A stretch of 64,000 nt of DNA from the NCBI RefSeq assembly GCF_000006565.2, contig NC_031480.1, positions 512,144-576,143 of the forward strand, written 5' to 3'. The notes below the pieces were generated by a model. The model was not told the DNA's origin, did no database searches, and was given only the letters and a program-made list of their open reading frames with translations. Below, piece after piece: positions 1 through 11,936 of this stretch. Source of the stretch: Toxoplasma gondii ME49 (taxonomy: Eukaryota; Apicomplexa; Conoidasida; Eucoccidiorida; Sarcocystidae). Both the position numbers and the translations under genes were made by a program. The stretch's first letter is position 1. Each line of letters opens with the position of its first letter.

Positions 1-1534
1 AGGTGGAGAGCACCAAATACTCGGAAATCGAAAGAGGCCCTATACCCGCGCTGGCATGCGACAAACGGCTTAGTGTGAGTAACTCCTGACTAAAAATGCA
101 CAACGGAGGGTAGTGGATCTGGGCCAGGCGAGCACATCTTAGTCTAGCGTCTCCGAATAGGAAGACCCCTTCAAAAGGATACCGTGTGCGAAACAGCTGG
201 AGGCGATCCAGTTGATGATGAGAAGGCCGGCAAACTGGCGAGGTTCCGCGCAGCTCCAGGAGGACCTTCTTGAACGAGCTTCAATCCGTTAACACAGTTT
301 TCTTTGGGTTATTTCCTTTATAAAACTTCGGCTTTTTCCTTGAGCCCGTTTTATATTTCGCCAAATCCTCACACTCGTTCCGAGCACCAAACGCGCCCAC
401 CTGTCTGCCTCTTCCTGTGCCAGGCACCGCCGCAGCAGCACTCCTTTCCACTTTGATCCTTTCTAGTTGATCCACGCACTGATACGTATGTCACGCAGTT
501 ATACTGAGAAGTGGGGTAGGACGAAACACACTCGGTAAAATACGTCAGATCCTTTGCATTGCCTCTAAAATGCAACGCAGAAATCGCCTGCACCTTCCGC
601 AGACACGGCTGCAGACGCGCCTGCGTTCCGTGCGGAGCGCGAGGTGTAGCCCCCCGTTCCGTCAACCTAGGCCCCTCAAGCTGCTCTTACCGTGGTGACA
701 CCTGGAGAAAACAGATTTTGAAAACGAAGATGAGCGGAAGAGGAGAGTAAACGTCAAGCAAAGCTCGTAAACGGGGGCGAATCCGCGAAAAGTGGAGCGA
801 ACAGAGACTAAGAAAACTTGCGATAATCACGCGGGTTACACCACGGGCGACACGGCGCTGCCGGTAGATCGCAGCGTTGCCAGCTCCTTTTCCCGACCCA
901 GGCGATACGCAGCGAGGGTGGTAAACAGAGAAGAAGCAAAAGAAGTCATCACACGCACTTGTGTGTCTTGGAAAGGCGTATAAATTCTCTTTCTGTAGAC
1001 CCTTTTCCGCCCGCCGCGCTCCTGCGGTAGATCCCGTCCCAGACGGCGAAGAGCCAGAGGCGCTGTATACATACGTCGTGGGCTCGCCACAGAGGAGCTT
1101 TCAAGACGGGGGCGTCTTGAAACGCGAACTTTGGGCTGTTGCTGAAGCCTGGGTGGCTGCGTCCTTCTTGACATGTTCTCTGGTGAGAAATGTGGAGGGA
1201 AGTCTTTACAAAGAAGGAAAGCGGCAACTTCTTCCTCTCTGCTTGGCTCTCCGAAGAAGGCGGCTCCTCGCGCCTGACCCGCGATTGAGTGAGGGAAGCT
1301 CGAGTTTGACGCGCCTCTTTCGCTTCGAAAAAGCCACAGGGGGTCGTTGTCGAGGAAACACCCACTGAGAAGCTCTCCTTTTTTCTCTTTGACTCGCCTT
1401 TGAGTCGATCTCGGCGAGGTTTTTGCTGTATATCCACGGTTCGTCAATTCCTGCCCCTGCCGCCGCAGGGTTTTGTTTGCCGTAAGATCGCGCGCTGTAA
1501 ATTCTCTCTCTCTCTCGACTCACGTTCTTCCACA
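1..1534. other. 5' flank and probable 5' UTR of the RAP gene
   Basis: No gene is supported here. Both strands are open over long distances between about 800 and 1500, but the frames are Arg/Ser-rich, overlap each other and match no family I recognise, so I treat them as chance. The pyrimidine-rich CTCTCT tract at about 1500-1515, just before the first in-frame ATG at 1535, looks like a 5' leader. I see no tRNA or rRNA. Confidence 0.5.
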
Positions 1535-4500
1535 ATGTCTGCGCTTCGCTGGCACTCCCGTCCTCCCGCATCTCTCACGCCTATCTCTGTCTCGTCCTCT
1601 GCTCGATTTCCTCCTCGTTCTTTTTCTCGTTTTCCCCCCGCCAGTCGCTCGCCTCCCGCTGTCTCCTCTCCGCGTCTCCTTTCTCCTCCGTCCACCTTCA
1701 GTCGGTCTTGCTCTCTTTGCCGCAAATCGCTGCGGCCCAACGCTTTAGCTCTTCCCTCTAGACCCTCAAGCACACCCTTCTCGTCGTCTGTCTCTTCTGT
1801 CTCTCTACTCTCTCCTGTCTCTCCCTTTTCTCCTTCCTCTTTTCCTCGTGCTCCGTCGCCTTCGTTTTCGCTTTTTTCTGTCTCTCCCTCGTCTCCCTTC
1901 TCTTCTTCCTGTCCTGCATCTCCAGTGTTCTACTCTCATTTGTCGTATTCCCTCTGCCATTTCTGCGCCTCTGTCTCTCCACGCGCCTCCCGACGTGAGG
2001 CAGGGGGGTCGGCAGACGGAGGAACTCTCGTCTCGCTGGACAGAGGCTCTGCCTGTTGCCGCTCATCCCCTGCGAGCACCCAAGAGGCTCAGGGGGAAGG
2101 CGCGAGACGCGGGAGTCTCTGCCTGTCTGCGCCTCGTTTCTCCGACTCGCCCGCTCTGCAGGCGTCAGACACGAACGCACTCTTCGACTTCGCATGGTCG
2201 CCTGCCTCGCCGGAGATCCCTGGCGACGCCTTCCTCGAGTTTACTACGGAGAGCGTCCAAGCGCTGACAAACGCCGCGCGAAGGGAGGGTGAAGACCGAA
2301 GGAACGACGACGCCGACAGTCTTCGTGAGGGGCGCGCGAGAAGAAGAGCGTATGGCGGCGAAGCAGGAGAAGCGACGCCGTTCTGCGACCGAGAGAGTCG
2401 CCGAAAACGACCTCGCGAGCTCTCTCCACCAGTCAAAGTCTTTGCTCTGAGCTCAACTTTCAAAGACAAGCACAAACGAACCTCACAGGAATCCACTCTC
2501 TCTTCTTCAGCGAATTCTGCGGATTCTTTCCTGTTTCCTCCGATTGAGGACTCTCAAATTTTTTCGCTGACAGCCGCCTCGCTGAGCGCACAGGAGCTCC
2601 TCTACGTTCTGGGCCGAGCTAGCCTGGTGCTGCGAGAAGAAGGGAGAAAGGGAACTTGCCTGCAAGGCACCTGCAGCTCTGAACGAAGAACCCAGGAGGC
2701 TTCTTCTTGCAAAGCAGGTGATTCACAAAGACCGCTGCCCGCATGCAGTCGACCTTCTCCTCCACTCTCTCCTTCCTCGTCTTCCTCGTCTTCTTCTACT
2801 TCTTCTTCCTCGTCATCTTCTTCTTTTCCTCCCCTCTCTTCTTCTCCTCCCCTCTGCTCGTCTTCGCAGTCGTCTGATGAGGAGCTCGAGGCAGGCGCAG
2901 AAGGCTACAAGGTGAGGAGAGACGACGAGCTGTCTCGTCTGTCTTTTGTTTCTGCTGCTGCACAGAGTTGCCCTCGTCGAGTGTCTGATGGAGGGCAGGA
3001 GTTTGACTTTTCTGGAGAGGCGGAGGAGGCAGAGACGGTCTTCACCCAACCGCATCCGGAGTCGACTAGGGAGTCTCGACGAGTTCACCTCGCTCTCTGG
3101 ACGCAACTCCTCGGGCGCTTGACGTCGCTGCTCCCTTCACTGAAGCCTCGAGAGTTCTCGCGAGCTGTCCAGACACTCGGCTACGCTCGTCCCCTGCTCC
3201 TGCAGCTCGCTGAGGAGTGCCAGCACGCGCCGTCTGAAGACTCGCATGGCGCGAATAACTCCGCAGTCTCAACGCAGGGGGAAACGGACCCCGACAAGAA
3301 TGAAGTCGTCTCTTCGCTTTCTCCTCCGTCTTCTCTGTCTCCCTCGTCTTCTCTGTCTCCGTCGTCTTCGAGTGTGAGCGAGAGCAAAGAAGCGCGTTCC
3401 TTCGCTGTTGAGCGAAGAGGGAAAGAGACGGAAAACGCATCCCAGATCTTTTTTGCCGTGGATGCGGCCCTCGTCGTTCAACTGAGGAGACAGGTGGGTC
3501 TGCGGGCGCATGCGTTCCACGGCGAGTGTCTCTCGAGGATTTTCTACGGCATGGTCAAGGGACAAATGGAGAACGACGCTCAGTTCATCGATTTTCTCAC
3601 TTCGGAAGGTGAGGCTGATATTCAGTTTCTTGCTTCCTCCTACTCTTTCTCTGTCTCCGCATCTGGACGCTTGTGTTGATGCATCTGGGGGTGTGCCTCT
3701 TTCTGTTTGTTTCTGGCTGCGTCTCTCTGTCTCCCTTCCTACGTTTTGTCTTGTGCGTGCTGTGTGTATGCAGAAAACATTTGTTTACTCGGCGTATGTC
3801 CATCGTCGCCTCTTTTCGCTTGCGCAAATCAATCAATAAATATTAATATAAATATATACTTGTACATATATGTATATACATGTATATATATGTATATATA
3901 TATATGTATATATGTGTATATATATGTGTATATATGTGTATATATGTGTATATATATGTATATATATGTGTATATATGTATATATATGTATATGTACATA
4001 CATGTGTCTACATGTGTGTATATGTATATTGCCTGGTGGGCTGTGGCTACTGCGTTTAGTCTTGGAGCGTCTGGAGAAGAAACTCCGTCCGTGGCAGCTG
4101 CAGCGGATCTTCCAGGCGGCCTTCCACTCCGCGCAGGTGTCTAGACACTTCAAGTCTGTCCTCGGTTCGCATCTCGTCTCGCAACTCGCCTTTCTCCCGG
4201 GACCGGTAAATCCAGAGAAAGGAAGAACAATTGGGGAGGAGAGGAAAAGATACGAGGACTGGGGCAGAGGGAGAGGTCGACAGATGAAACAGACGGACAC
4301 TGACAGATAAACACAGCGAACGAGAAAGACGCAGGTAGGCAAGAGAGATAAAGCGAGCTGCAGAGAGTGACGAAGATGCAGAGGAACAGAGACGGGAGAC
4401 GCTTGCTTGAGCTTCGACTTGGAACTGGGGTGTGATTGGTCACACAAGTTCGTCTTTCGTTTTGGAACGCGGTGAAGGAAAAGGGATGCAAACGAGGAGA

Positions 4501-6987
4501 GCGAAAGCGAATGGCAACGGTGCCTCTTTTCTTCTCTGAATGCACCACCAGCGGCATCAGCACTGCACTGCTCCTATGGACTTTGTCAGGTGACCTTGAC
4601 GGATTCGTTTCGCTGCCTGTCTCGCTCTGTGTCCTTCTCTGTTTCTACTTCGTCGGGCTTCATGACTTGTCATTTTTGCGCATCCAACGTCTCGCAGTAT
4701 CTTACATCCAGAGGGAACTTTTTCGTCAAGCCACCCTTGTGTTGCCGACGCGTTTCTCTTCTCTGAACGCGTCAGTGCCTCACGTCTGACCGACCGCTTG
4801 TCGCGAAAGAGCAAACAGGTCCGGTTCCCTCGCGCCCTTGGTGTCTCTCGGCAAGTGGTGGGCGTTCTGCATGCGCGCATGCATGGAGTGCATGCATTGA
4901 GTGCGTGCATTGAGTGCATGCAGAGCTTGGCGGAGTTCTTGCCCAAGTGTGCGGAGCTAGGGATAACGAAGAAGGTGGAGAATGTGGTGAAGATCAATGT
5001 GATTTCCGGCAAAAGGTGAGTCTCTTTGTTGGGAGGACATGTTTCCAGCTCGAAATGGATCTGAGGGTCGGAAATCGAAAGGAAGCCTCCGAGTCTTGTC
5101 GTCACGCTCGGACGACGAATTGAGATTGAGGACGGGAGTTCGTCTTAGGCAGAAACTTCCAAGATGAACGCAATGTGACGTTTGTGCAGCGGGTCCAGGT
5201 TTCCCTTTCAAACGACAAAGACAGGCGCTCTCAGGTTTCCTCGCCAGATGCATTTCTTTTCGACTGTGGTGTGTGGCGACTGAGAGTTCAAAACTGCGTT
5301 TCGCAGACACAGCAATAGCACAAAAACATGCCCGCCGTTCATGTCGCGTGAAGTAGAGCTTCGAGACGGTTGAAAAAAAAGCAGCTTTTTGGCCTCGCGG
5401 AGAAAAACAGTGTCCGCTGTGTTTCGCACTCCTCGACTTTTTCTTTGGCGACGCCGGCGCAAGAAATCTCAAAACCGACAGAGACCGAGAGGGACGCGGT
5501 AGCGGGGATGTGAATGCCGCTTTTCCCTCCGTTTCAATGACTGAAAAATGCAATGCACGCTCCTCACTCTTCAAATTCAGGATTCGCGCCTGGAATGATT
5601 CGACTCTGCTGATTGCGCTCGGCTATCCGCTGGTGATGTACGACATCATTTCTCCTGGAAACGCGGTAGGCGACCCGCGGAGAACAGGGACTTTCTCCCA
5701 AACACTAGTGAAAATGCATCACAAAACGAATACAGGCCACTCAATTCTGACGACTAGGGGCATCTTTTGTTTCAAGACGGTATCTGCTGATGTATGCATG
5801 TTGATGTTTCTCCCCGATCTACATCCTGCTGTGTACATCGATGTATTCACCGATGAATCTATCAGGATATCTGTTATGTATCTACTGATGTGCAGATCGA
5901 TGTGCCGATATACGTTAGTCTAGATGCAAGCATGACTGCGAGCGGTGTGTGTCTTTACGTGTATTTAATGAGCTCTACTGAGGTAGCGATTTCCTTTCTT
6001 TGCGCAAGTAAAGGGAGTTTTGTGTGCTCGCTTTGTTTTCTTCTTTCTTAAATGCTCGTGCCGGTTGTCGCGGACTCTTCAGCTTCCGTCGCGGGTGTCT
6101 CCGCTCGCTCTCTAGAGACAAGAGTCTCCCCCGTCTCTATTTCAAATGCATGCAGTCTTCTTTGCATGCGCCTGTGAATACATTCTCTGCAGATCGCTCT
6201 CTTTCGCCGTCTGCGCGAACTTGCAGTAGACATATCTTATCCTGCCTTCGACGTCGCACTCGAAGGCGACCAGGTCTGCTCTTTCGAGAATCCGATTCTT
6301 CTCCACTCTTCTCCACTTCTCATTCGAATCTGCTTCTACACAGTGTCGGACATCACATGTACATATATTGATATATATACATATATGCATTTGTAGAAAG
6401 ATTCGTCCGTGTAGGCCGCGGTGCTGGCCACATATGTGTATGTATATAATGCTTCTGTATACATGAGTGTATGTGCACCCCGATGCGTACGGTGACGCAG
6501 GAAATATGTGGCTGTGTGGGGTGATTTTCGCTTTTAGAATTAAATAATGTAATAACAGTAGTACGTCTATAATCTCATAGCGACCTATAATCAAATTTAA
6601 ACTTTGGGGTATTTTTTAAATTTTATAACTATAGGAATTCGCTTTTTGGAGTGAGAAAGTTTTTAGAGAGATTGATACGTTCTCTAAATTTACCAGAATA
6701 TCTCCTATGAAAATAAATGTGAGCGTATTTGGGAGTTTCTTCGGAGGAAAGAGCCTTTCTTTCATGCCACGTTGAGTTTCTGGCGTGTATTCCAGTCTCC
6801 GGCTTTTCCATTCTCCTAAATTCGCTTGGTAACCGTGTGGGCATCTCTCTTGGTTTCTTTGCATCCATCCGAGTCATACTCGAAGTTTATATTCATGTAT
6901 ATGTAAATGCATATATATATATATATATATATATTTGTGTATGTATGTATACGTGGCATTTCCTTGCATAATGCCGTGCTACATGTT

Positions 6988-7031
<44 letters not shown>

Positions 7032-8622
7032 TATATACATGTTTGTATGGGCATGCATAAGTGCGGATCCGCATGGAGAGAACTGTCAAGGAGGATACAG
7101 TATGGGAGCGAGTGTCCACGATGTTTTTTGGCTTTCTGTTCTGTGTGCGCTTCATTGCGCGAGGGGCCGAAATAATCAGAGAAAGACTGTTTTCGTCTTT
7201 TACTTCTCTGTTCTTCTCGTGTGTCGCCGTCTTGATTTTGCTCTCTTCTTAACTTTCTTCCTCCTCCCCGTTCCGGCATTCCTTTCCTCTGATCTTCTAC
7301 GACCGTTTTTGATCTATTAACCTTTTGGGTCTTGTTCCTTTTTCCTTTCCACTGCAGGATGGGATGTATCGCCGGGCTGTTCGGCGCGTGAACGCATCTC
7401 TCATTCCTCTCAAGCTCATGGAGGCTCGGCTGCGCATCTTCAGACGGAATGTACGTTTTTCACTTTTCCAGATTTTAAATGTCAGAGGCCTAGATCAGAA
7501 GGTAACACTCACCTCTCCGTTTTTCCAGTGTATTTTCTTGTACGAACAGCTCCTTGAAAAACGAAACAATTTCAGTGTGGAGAAAGAGGCGAACGTTTTT
7601 ACCTAGGCGAGCGTGCCTTCAGCTAAAATTTGTTTTTAAAGTTTTATTTTAGCTTCTTCTCGTAAAGCTGAATCAGGCTTTTTAGGAGTTCATGAAAAAG
7701 CTGTAAGACATACACCCGTAATTTGTGGTTTAATGGACACTTTGGGGTTGAGTTCACCTTTTGTAGAAGTTCCTTTCTTCTTGTTTCGCTTTTCGAAATG
7801 GACTCAGATCGTTCCGCCTCTCGCTCGATCCTCCCTTCCTTTTTTTTATCCTAACGCAACTGTCTAGTCTCTACATGTGTATTCATGTCTCTCTGCGTGT
7901 GCGTGGATATGAACGGGTCTCTGCCTCTCTCAATCTCGATAAATACGCAGATATCGAGTTGTCTGTATCTGTGTTCATATAGTTGTGGAGACTCACACGT
8001 AAAATAGTGAAGCCGACGGAGAAATCTACACGTATCCGTGTAGGTTTAGGCGTGGCGTTTGCCCTGTGGCGCTAGTGGGGCGTCTTTCTCCGAATATAAG
8101 CCGAAGCCTGTCTTTTTCTCCGCGCCGTCGCTGTGTGTGGATGCGTGGACAATCTGGGGTCATTCGAGAAGACCTAGTCTCCGAAGCCACACTTCCCTTT
8201 ATGTCATTTCTTCTCTCCAGTTTTCTTTCCGAGTTTCTGCTTCGATTTTCAAAAGCCCACGCAGAGTCCTTTTGCTGCTTCGGGAGGCTCGGTGCTTTGC
8301 CCGTCCAATTTGTTTCGTTATTTCCTCTGATTTCTTCTTTTTCGCCCTTTTAAGGTTTCATTGAACGATGGTCTACATCAGTCGTAAAGAACTTGGTGGT
8401 CGGTTTGTCGTGACAGAATGTATATTATGAAAACATCGTAGGGATTCGAATGTAAAGGCGGCGTTTTCTGTGTTGGCTTCTGCACTGCGGCCCAGATTTA
8501 TCAAACGTTGTCTCCGGCTCTCGCGGCGTGGCTCCGAACCATCAGAGAAGCGCCTCTGAAGGTAAGTTTTTCCAACGTCAAGGTCGAATTCTTCAGAAGC
8601 AGCCTGTTTTTTACTGACAAAC

Positions 8623-8658
<36 letters not shown>

Positions 8659-9558
8659 TATTGATACGCGCACCTGTATATATCTGCATGTGGACATATG
8701 TGGAGACATGCAGATGGATATGCCTGCAAATGAATCGGTGCACAAACACCTACATATGCGTATATATGCACCTTTGTATACCCTTTAATTTTCAAATAAA
8801 TGTATATATACATATCGTTAGAATGAAGATTCTCTGTATGCAGTCGAAGTAAGGCACCTGAGTCAATTTTCCTGTTTCGTGTAAATTCGGATGGTTTCTG
8901 CGTGTCTGGTAAACTCTCCACATGAGTCGAGACCTGTCTCTCTGGGCCTTCAGTCGCTGAGTTGCTGTGTCTGCTGTAGGAAGTGGGTTTCTCTTGAAGT
9001 TGAGCAAGTTGGGTATTTTTCAGATCAGCGGCGAACGCAAACCTCACTGAAGTCGCAGGTCAAGCCTCTGTCTTTTTCGCATCTTCAAAAGGCGACGACG
9101 CATTTCGAACTGAGCCGCGATTCGTCCTAAACACCGCTCAAGGCTTCGCTTCTGTCTCGCACGATTGTGTGTTTTCTTCAGTTGACTTCGTTTCTGCCGC
9201 CTGTCGACCAGGCTCACGTGAACGCGCCGCTGCTCGCGGGGCTCGCGGATTTGATGGCGCATTTGCCTTCCGGTGTCGCATGTCTTCACCCTCACTTGCA
9301 AGGACCTTTTCTGCTCGAGGCAGCTTCGCCGGCCACACAAACGTTCCTTGAGTGGGACCGCCCCTGGCTGTTCTATCCGACCTTCAAGGTCTGCATGCGC
9401 CGATGTACCTCGCGTACTGATGCGTGTTTTCCTCTCCTCCATGAGAGCCGCATCTTACCAGACGGACAGACGAGGATGCAGACACATAATATACACGCAT
9501 ATTCATATACATTTATATATACGTATATATACATATATACATATATATACATATATAC

Positions 9559-9593
<35 letters not shown>

Positions 9594-9914
9594 TGCATAA
9601 GCATATGCATACGCGTGTATCTTCGTGGGGAAATGCGTGGAGCTCTACGTCGGCAGTGTCCTTGTTTGCATCGTTGTGTGTCTTCTGTGCATGTCTGCTC
9701 ACGATGAGGAGAGCTATAAGTTGATGCGCCTATTTAGACAGACTTAACGAGGTCCGTCTATACACATGTATTGTACAGACGAAGATGTAGATCCATGAAG
9801 ACGGGGAAGTGTGTAACCTGTGCGAAGACGCGTATATATATATATATATATATATATGTACATTATAAATCTCCAGTGCCATGCACAGATACATAGAGAG
9901 ATAGACATAGCGAT

Positions 9915-9953
<39 letters not shown>

Positions 9954-10815
9954 GGACGGGGATCTCAGTGTAAAAATTGTAGATCTATTTGGTGGCCGTC
10001 GGTGGATGTGTTCCTGAAATTTTTGCATGCGTGCATCTGTGAATAACTGGGGATCGACAGGAAGATCCGCATGTCATTTGTTTCCTTCAGTTTGTGGGAA
10101 GAGATGAGGTGCGTGTCTATGTGTGTGCAGCAATTTGAAAGTCGAGTGTATACCGAGATGAAGAGGCGCTGTTTGTCTGAAGAAGGGTGGAAGTTGATTT
10201 CTGTCTCTGTTGAAGAATTTCTTTCACGACCGCTTTCCGACAGACATCGGTAAGAACTTGCTTTCTTTGTGACGTCTCTGCTCGTTCTCCTCGCGCTCTA
10301 CATGGTGTTGTCGTCTTTGTCCTTCTTCCAGTGTGGTTTGTGCCGCCTTCTTCGCGCGTTGTATTTCTTGCTATCGTCGCTGTTCCTTGGTTGTTCGCTG
10401 TTTCTGCTGTGCTGTCCCTGCCCACGGCAATGCATTTTACTCGCGTTTTCCATCTTCGCTTTCTTACGCTCCTTTCTGGATCTGTCCTCGTCGCAGTCGG
10501 CTCTCTCTACAGGCGTCCAGTTAGAGGTCAATCGCTGCCGTCGAACATTAAACGTACTTCTTTCTCGAATGCTCTGCCTGTCGCAAATCCCTCACTTCAC
10601 ACCAGTCAGGGTATATTTGACGTTTACGTGGAAACGTGGAACGGATTCCTTTCTGGAGGTCCTGCCTATTCGTCGCTCTTTGAAAAAGGAGTAAATTTAC
10701 TCCCTTGAAGGCTTCTCTCTCTGCTTGCAGGTGGCTGCTGGCGCAGCTCAAGCGGCACCTTCTCGGCGACGCCGAAGCGGCGCGATTTGGAACTCAAGAA
10801 TGGCAAGAGGGATAG
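1535..10815 (+). CDS. RAP-domain protein, probably mitochondrial
   Basis: Nine exons: 1535-3608, 4060-4205, 4924-5015, 5581-5665, 7358-7450, 8496-8561, 9182-9388, 10131-10249, 10731-10815 (TAG). They total 2967 nt, or 988 aa, and all junction phases agree. The start is the first ATG in the open frame. The N-terminal half, coded by the 2 kb first exon, is Ser/Arg-rich and low in complexity, with a run of basic and hydroxylated residues at the very N-terminus that could serve as a mitochondrial presequence. The C-terminal half is helical. Residues about 888-970 (exons 7-9) fit a RAP domain: a GPFLLE strand, a WLFYPTF strand, then [14 protein letters not shown] and [10 protein letters not shown]. 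Known family members act in organellar RNA processing or mitoribosome assembly, and apicomplexans have many of them. The role here is inferred from that family. Alternative splicing or an extra small exon in the long introns 4 and 5 cannot be excluded. Confidence 0.8.
3837..4030. repeat. TA/TG-rich microsatellite in RAP intron 1
   Basis: Interrupted TATATA and TATGTATA repeats of about 190 bp, lying just upstream of the exon 2 acceptor at 4059. It reads as long Tyr/Ile-rich frames on both strands, which are artefacts of the repeat. Confidence 0.9.
6531..6740. other. AT-rich block in RAP intron 4, possible organelle-derived insert
   Basis: About 200 bp are strongly AT-rich, unlike the neighbouring sequence, and not built from the TA microsatellite seen elsewhere. 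All six frames contain stops. The composition suggests organellar DNA, which T. gondii nuclear chromosomes are known to carry, but I could not assign it to a gene. Confidence 0.35.
6894..7041. repeat. TA microsatellites in RAP intron 4
   Basis: Two TATATA tracts (about 6909-6934 and 6988-7037) are separated by a short unique spacer. They sit about 320 bp upstream of exon 5. Confidence 0.9.
7636..7766 (-). pseudogene. Decayed organelle-type ribosomal protein S12 fragment (rps12-like)
   Basis: Read on the minus strand from about 7766 to a TAA at 7636-7638, this AT-rich stretch encodes ribosomal protein S12 signature pieces in order: KPQITGVCL, then an in-frame TGA, then [10 protein letters not shown] and AKIKL. 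S12 proteins carry a GVC motif followed by TPKKPNSALRK and AK-[VI]-[RK]-L, so the order and spacing match. The fragment covers only a central segment, stops right after KIKL and has substitutions at usually invariant positions (N to D, RK to RE), so it is not functional. Apicomplexan mitochondrial DNA has no rps12 but apicoplast DNA does. An apicoplast-to-nucleus insertion (NUPT) inside intron 5 of the RAP gene is the best explanation. A decayed nuclear copy of a mitochondrial S12 gene is the alternative. Confidence 0.7.
8624..8656. repeat. TA microsatellite in RAP intron 6
   Basis: A short pure TA tract about 60 bp downstream of the exon 6 donor. Confidence 0.9.
9481..9604. repeat. TA microsatellite in RAP intron 7 (first)
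   Basis: TATACATA and TATATA units run over about 120 bp, beginning about 95 bp after the exon 7 donor. Confidence 0.9.
9832..9953. repeat. TA microsatellites in RAP intron 7 (second)
   Basis: Two TA tracts (about 9832-9860 and 9918-9953) flank a short unique segment in the same intron. Confidence 0.9.
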
Positions 10816-11936
10816 ACGATTCTCGAAAGAATTCGACAACAAGAAGAAAACCTGACGAACGCGAAGAGGCAGAGAAAGAGGCTCGGGAGGAAAAAGAGAA
10901 AACGCGCCTCTGGTGTAGGGGTCGATCCTCCCCTGCTTCTCTCCGTGACATGCGTCTCTATACATTTGATATATGTATATATGTATATATATAAATAGAG
11001 ACATGCGTGTTTAGATCTGTATAGATGTATATTTAAATACATATAGCTGCCTTCGGAGATATCCACGCAGTTATTATATGTGCAGTGTTTGCACATGCGC
11101 ATATGTGCGTATCCATATACATACATATATCAGTAAGTGTCTATATATATCTACTTCAAATATGTATGTCTCTTTTTATTGAGCAAATGCCACGGGGCAG
11201 CGCTTGATGTTGCATGTAGAGTTACATCACCCTGGATTCATCTTTTTAAATCATCGATGCATGCGACCAAATACATATATCAAATATATATATATATATA
11301 TATAATGGTTTTTGGAGATTCACGTGGATCCCTATTTCTGACTTTTTTTGAGTAAAGTGCGCATAGATACATAGTTTTGTGCATGCGTCTTGCGGTGGCG
11401 CGACGTGGAGCGTATAGGTTCCGCCTTTGCTGGGGACGGCGATCTTTCCAGAGAGAGAGAAAGGCCTGAAAGGCTGGTCAAGGAAGCGCAACGGTGTGAC
11501 TCGAATCGGGAGCTTCGTTCGAAAGAGAAGCGGGGGAAATGGAACGTAGTCTGCCAACCGTGAATATCAAAGTCAACTACAGAAACATTCTTGATCGCGG
11601 CAAACGGACGCCCGCATGCGCGAAACAAATTCATCTCACACAAATCACCCTTACTGTCTCTTTCCATCGAGTCTCTTCTCCATGCACATGACACAAAGGC
11701 GAAGCGGCGACTTTTCTCAGACCTCGCTCGACTTTTGACTGGCGTCTTTCTGGATCGATTTGTCTCTGCCTGCAAGCGCGAATTCGGAGGTTCGCTCCAA
11801 GTGCGTCGGCCGCTCAGACCTTCATGTCAGTCAGACCCAGGTCGTCTTCCTGCTCCTTCGTCCGTTTGTATCTCTCCGTTTTCTGGAAGTCGCAGAAAAT
11901 GCAGAATGCACACTTCAAACACTCCACTCTCCCTCG
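10816..11936. other. Convergent 3' region between the RAP and ZPR1 genes
   Basis: This holds the 3' UTRs of two genes transcribed towards each other. It contains TA-rich tracts at about 10966-11060 and 11266-11306, and no credible open frame. I could not place a polyadenylation site. Confidence 0.6.
11266..11306. repeat. TA microsatellite, convergent intergenic region
   Basis: TATATA tract of about 25 bp with imperfect flanks. Confidence 0.85.

Noticed and set aside
836..1447. 203-codon minus-strand frame at the left end
   Set aside because: Overlaps the 5' UTR of the RAP gene and has frames open on both strands with no motif.
3837..4030. Regular short repeats reminiscent of an array
   Set aside because: Simple TA-type microsatellite; there are no constant spacers, so it is not a CRISPR array, and the genome is eukaryotic.
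6024..6371. Possible additional RAP-gene exon in intron 4
   Set aside because: Exons 4 and 5 already join in phase 0 and the segment adds only Arg/Ser-rich sequence without a clear donor.
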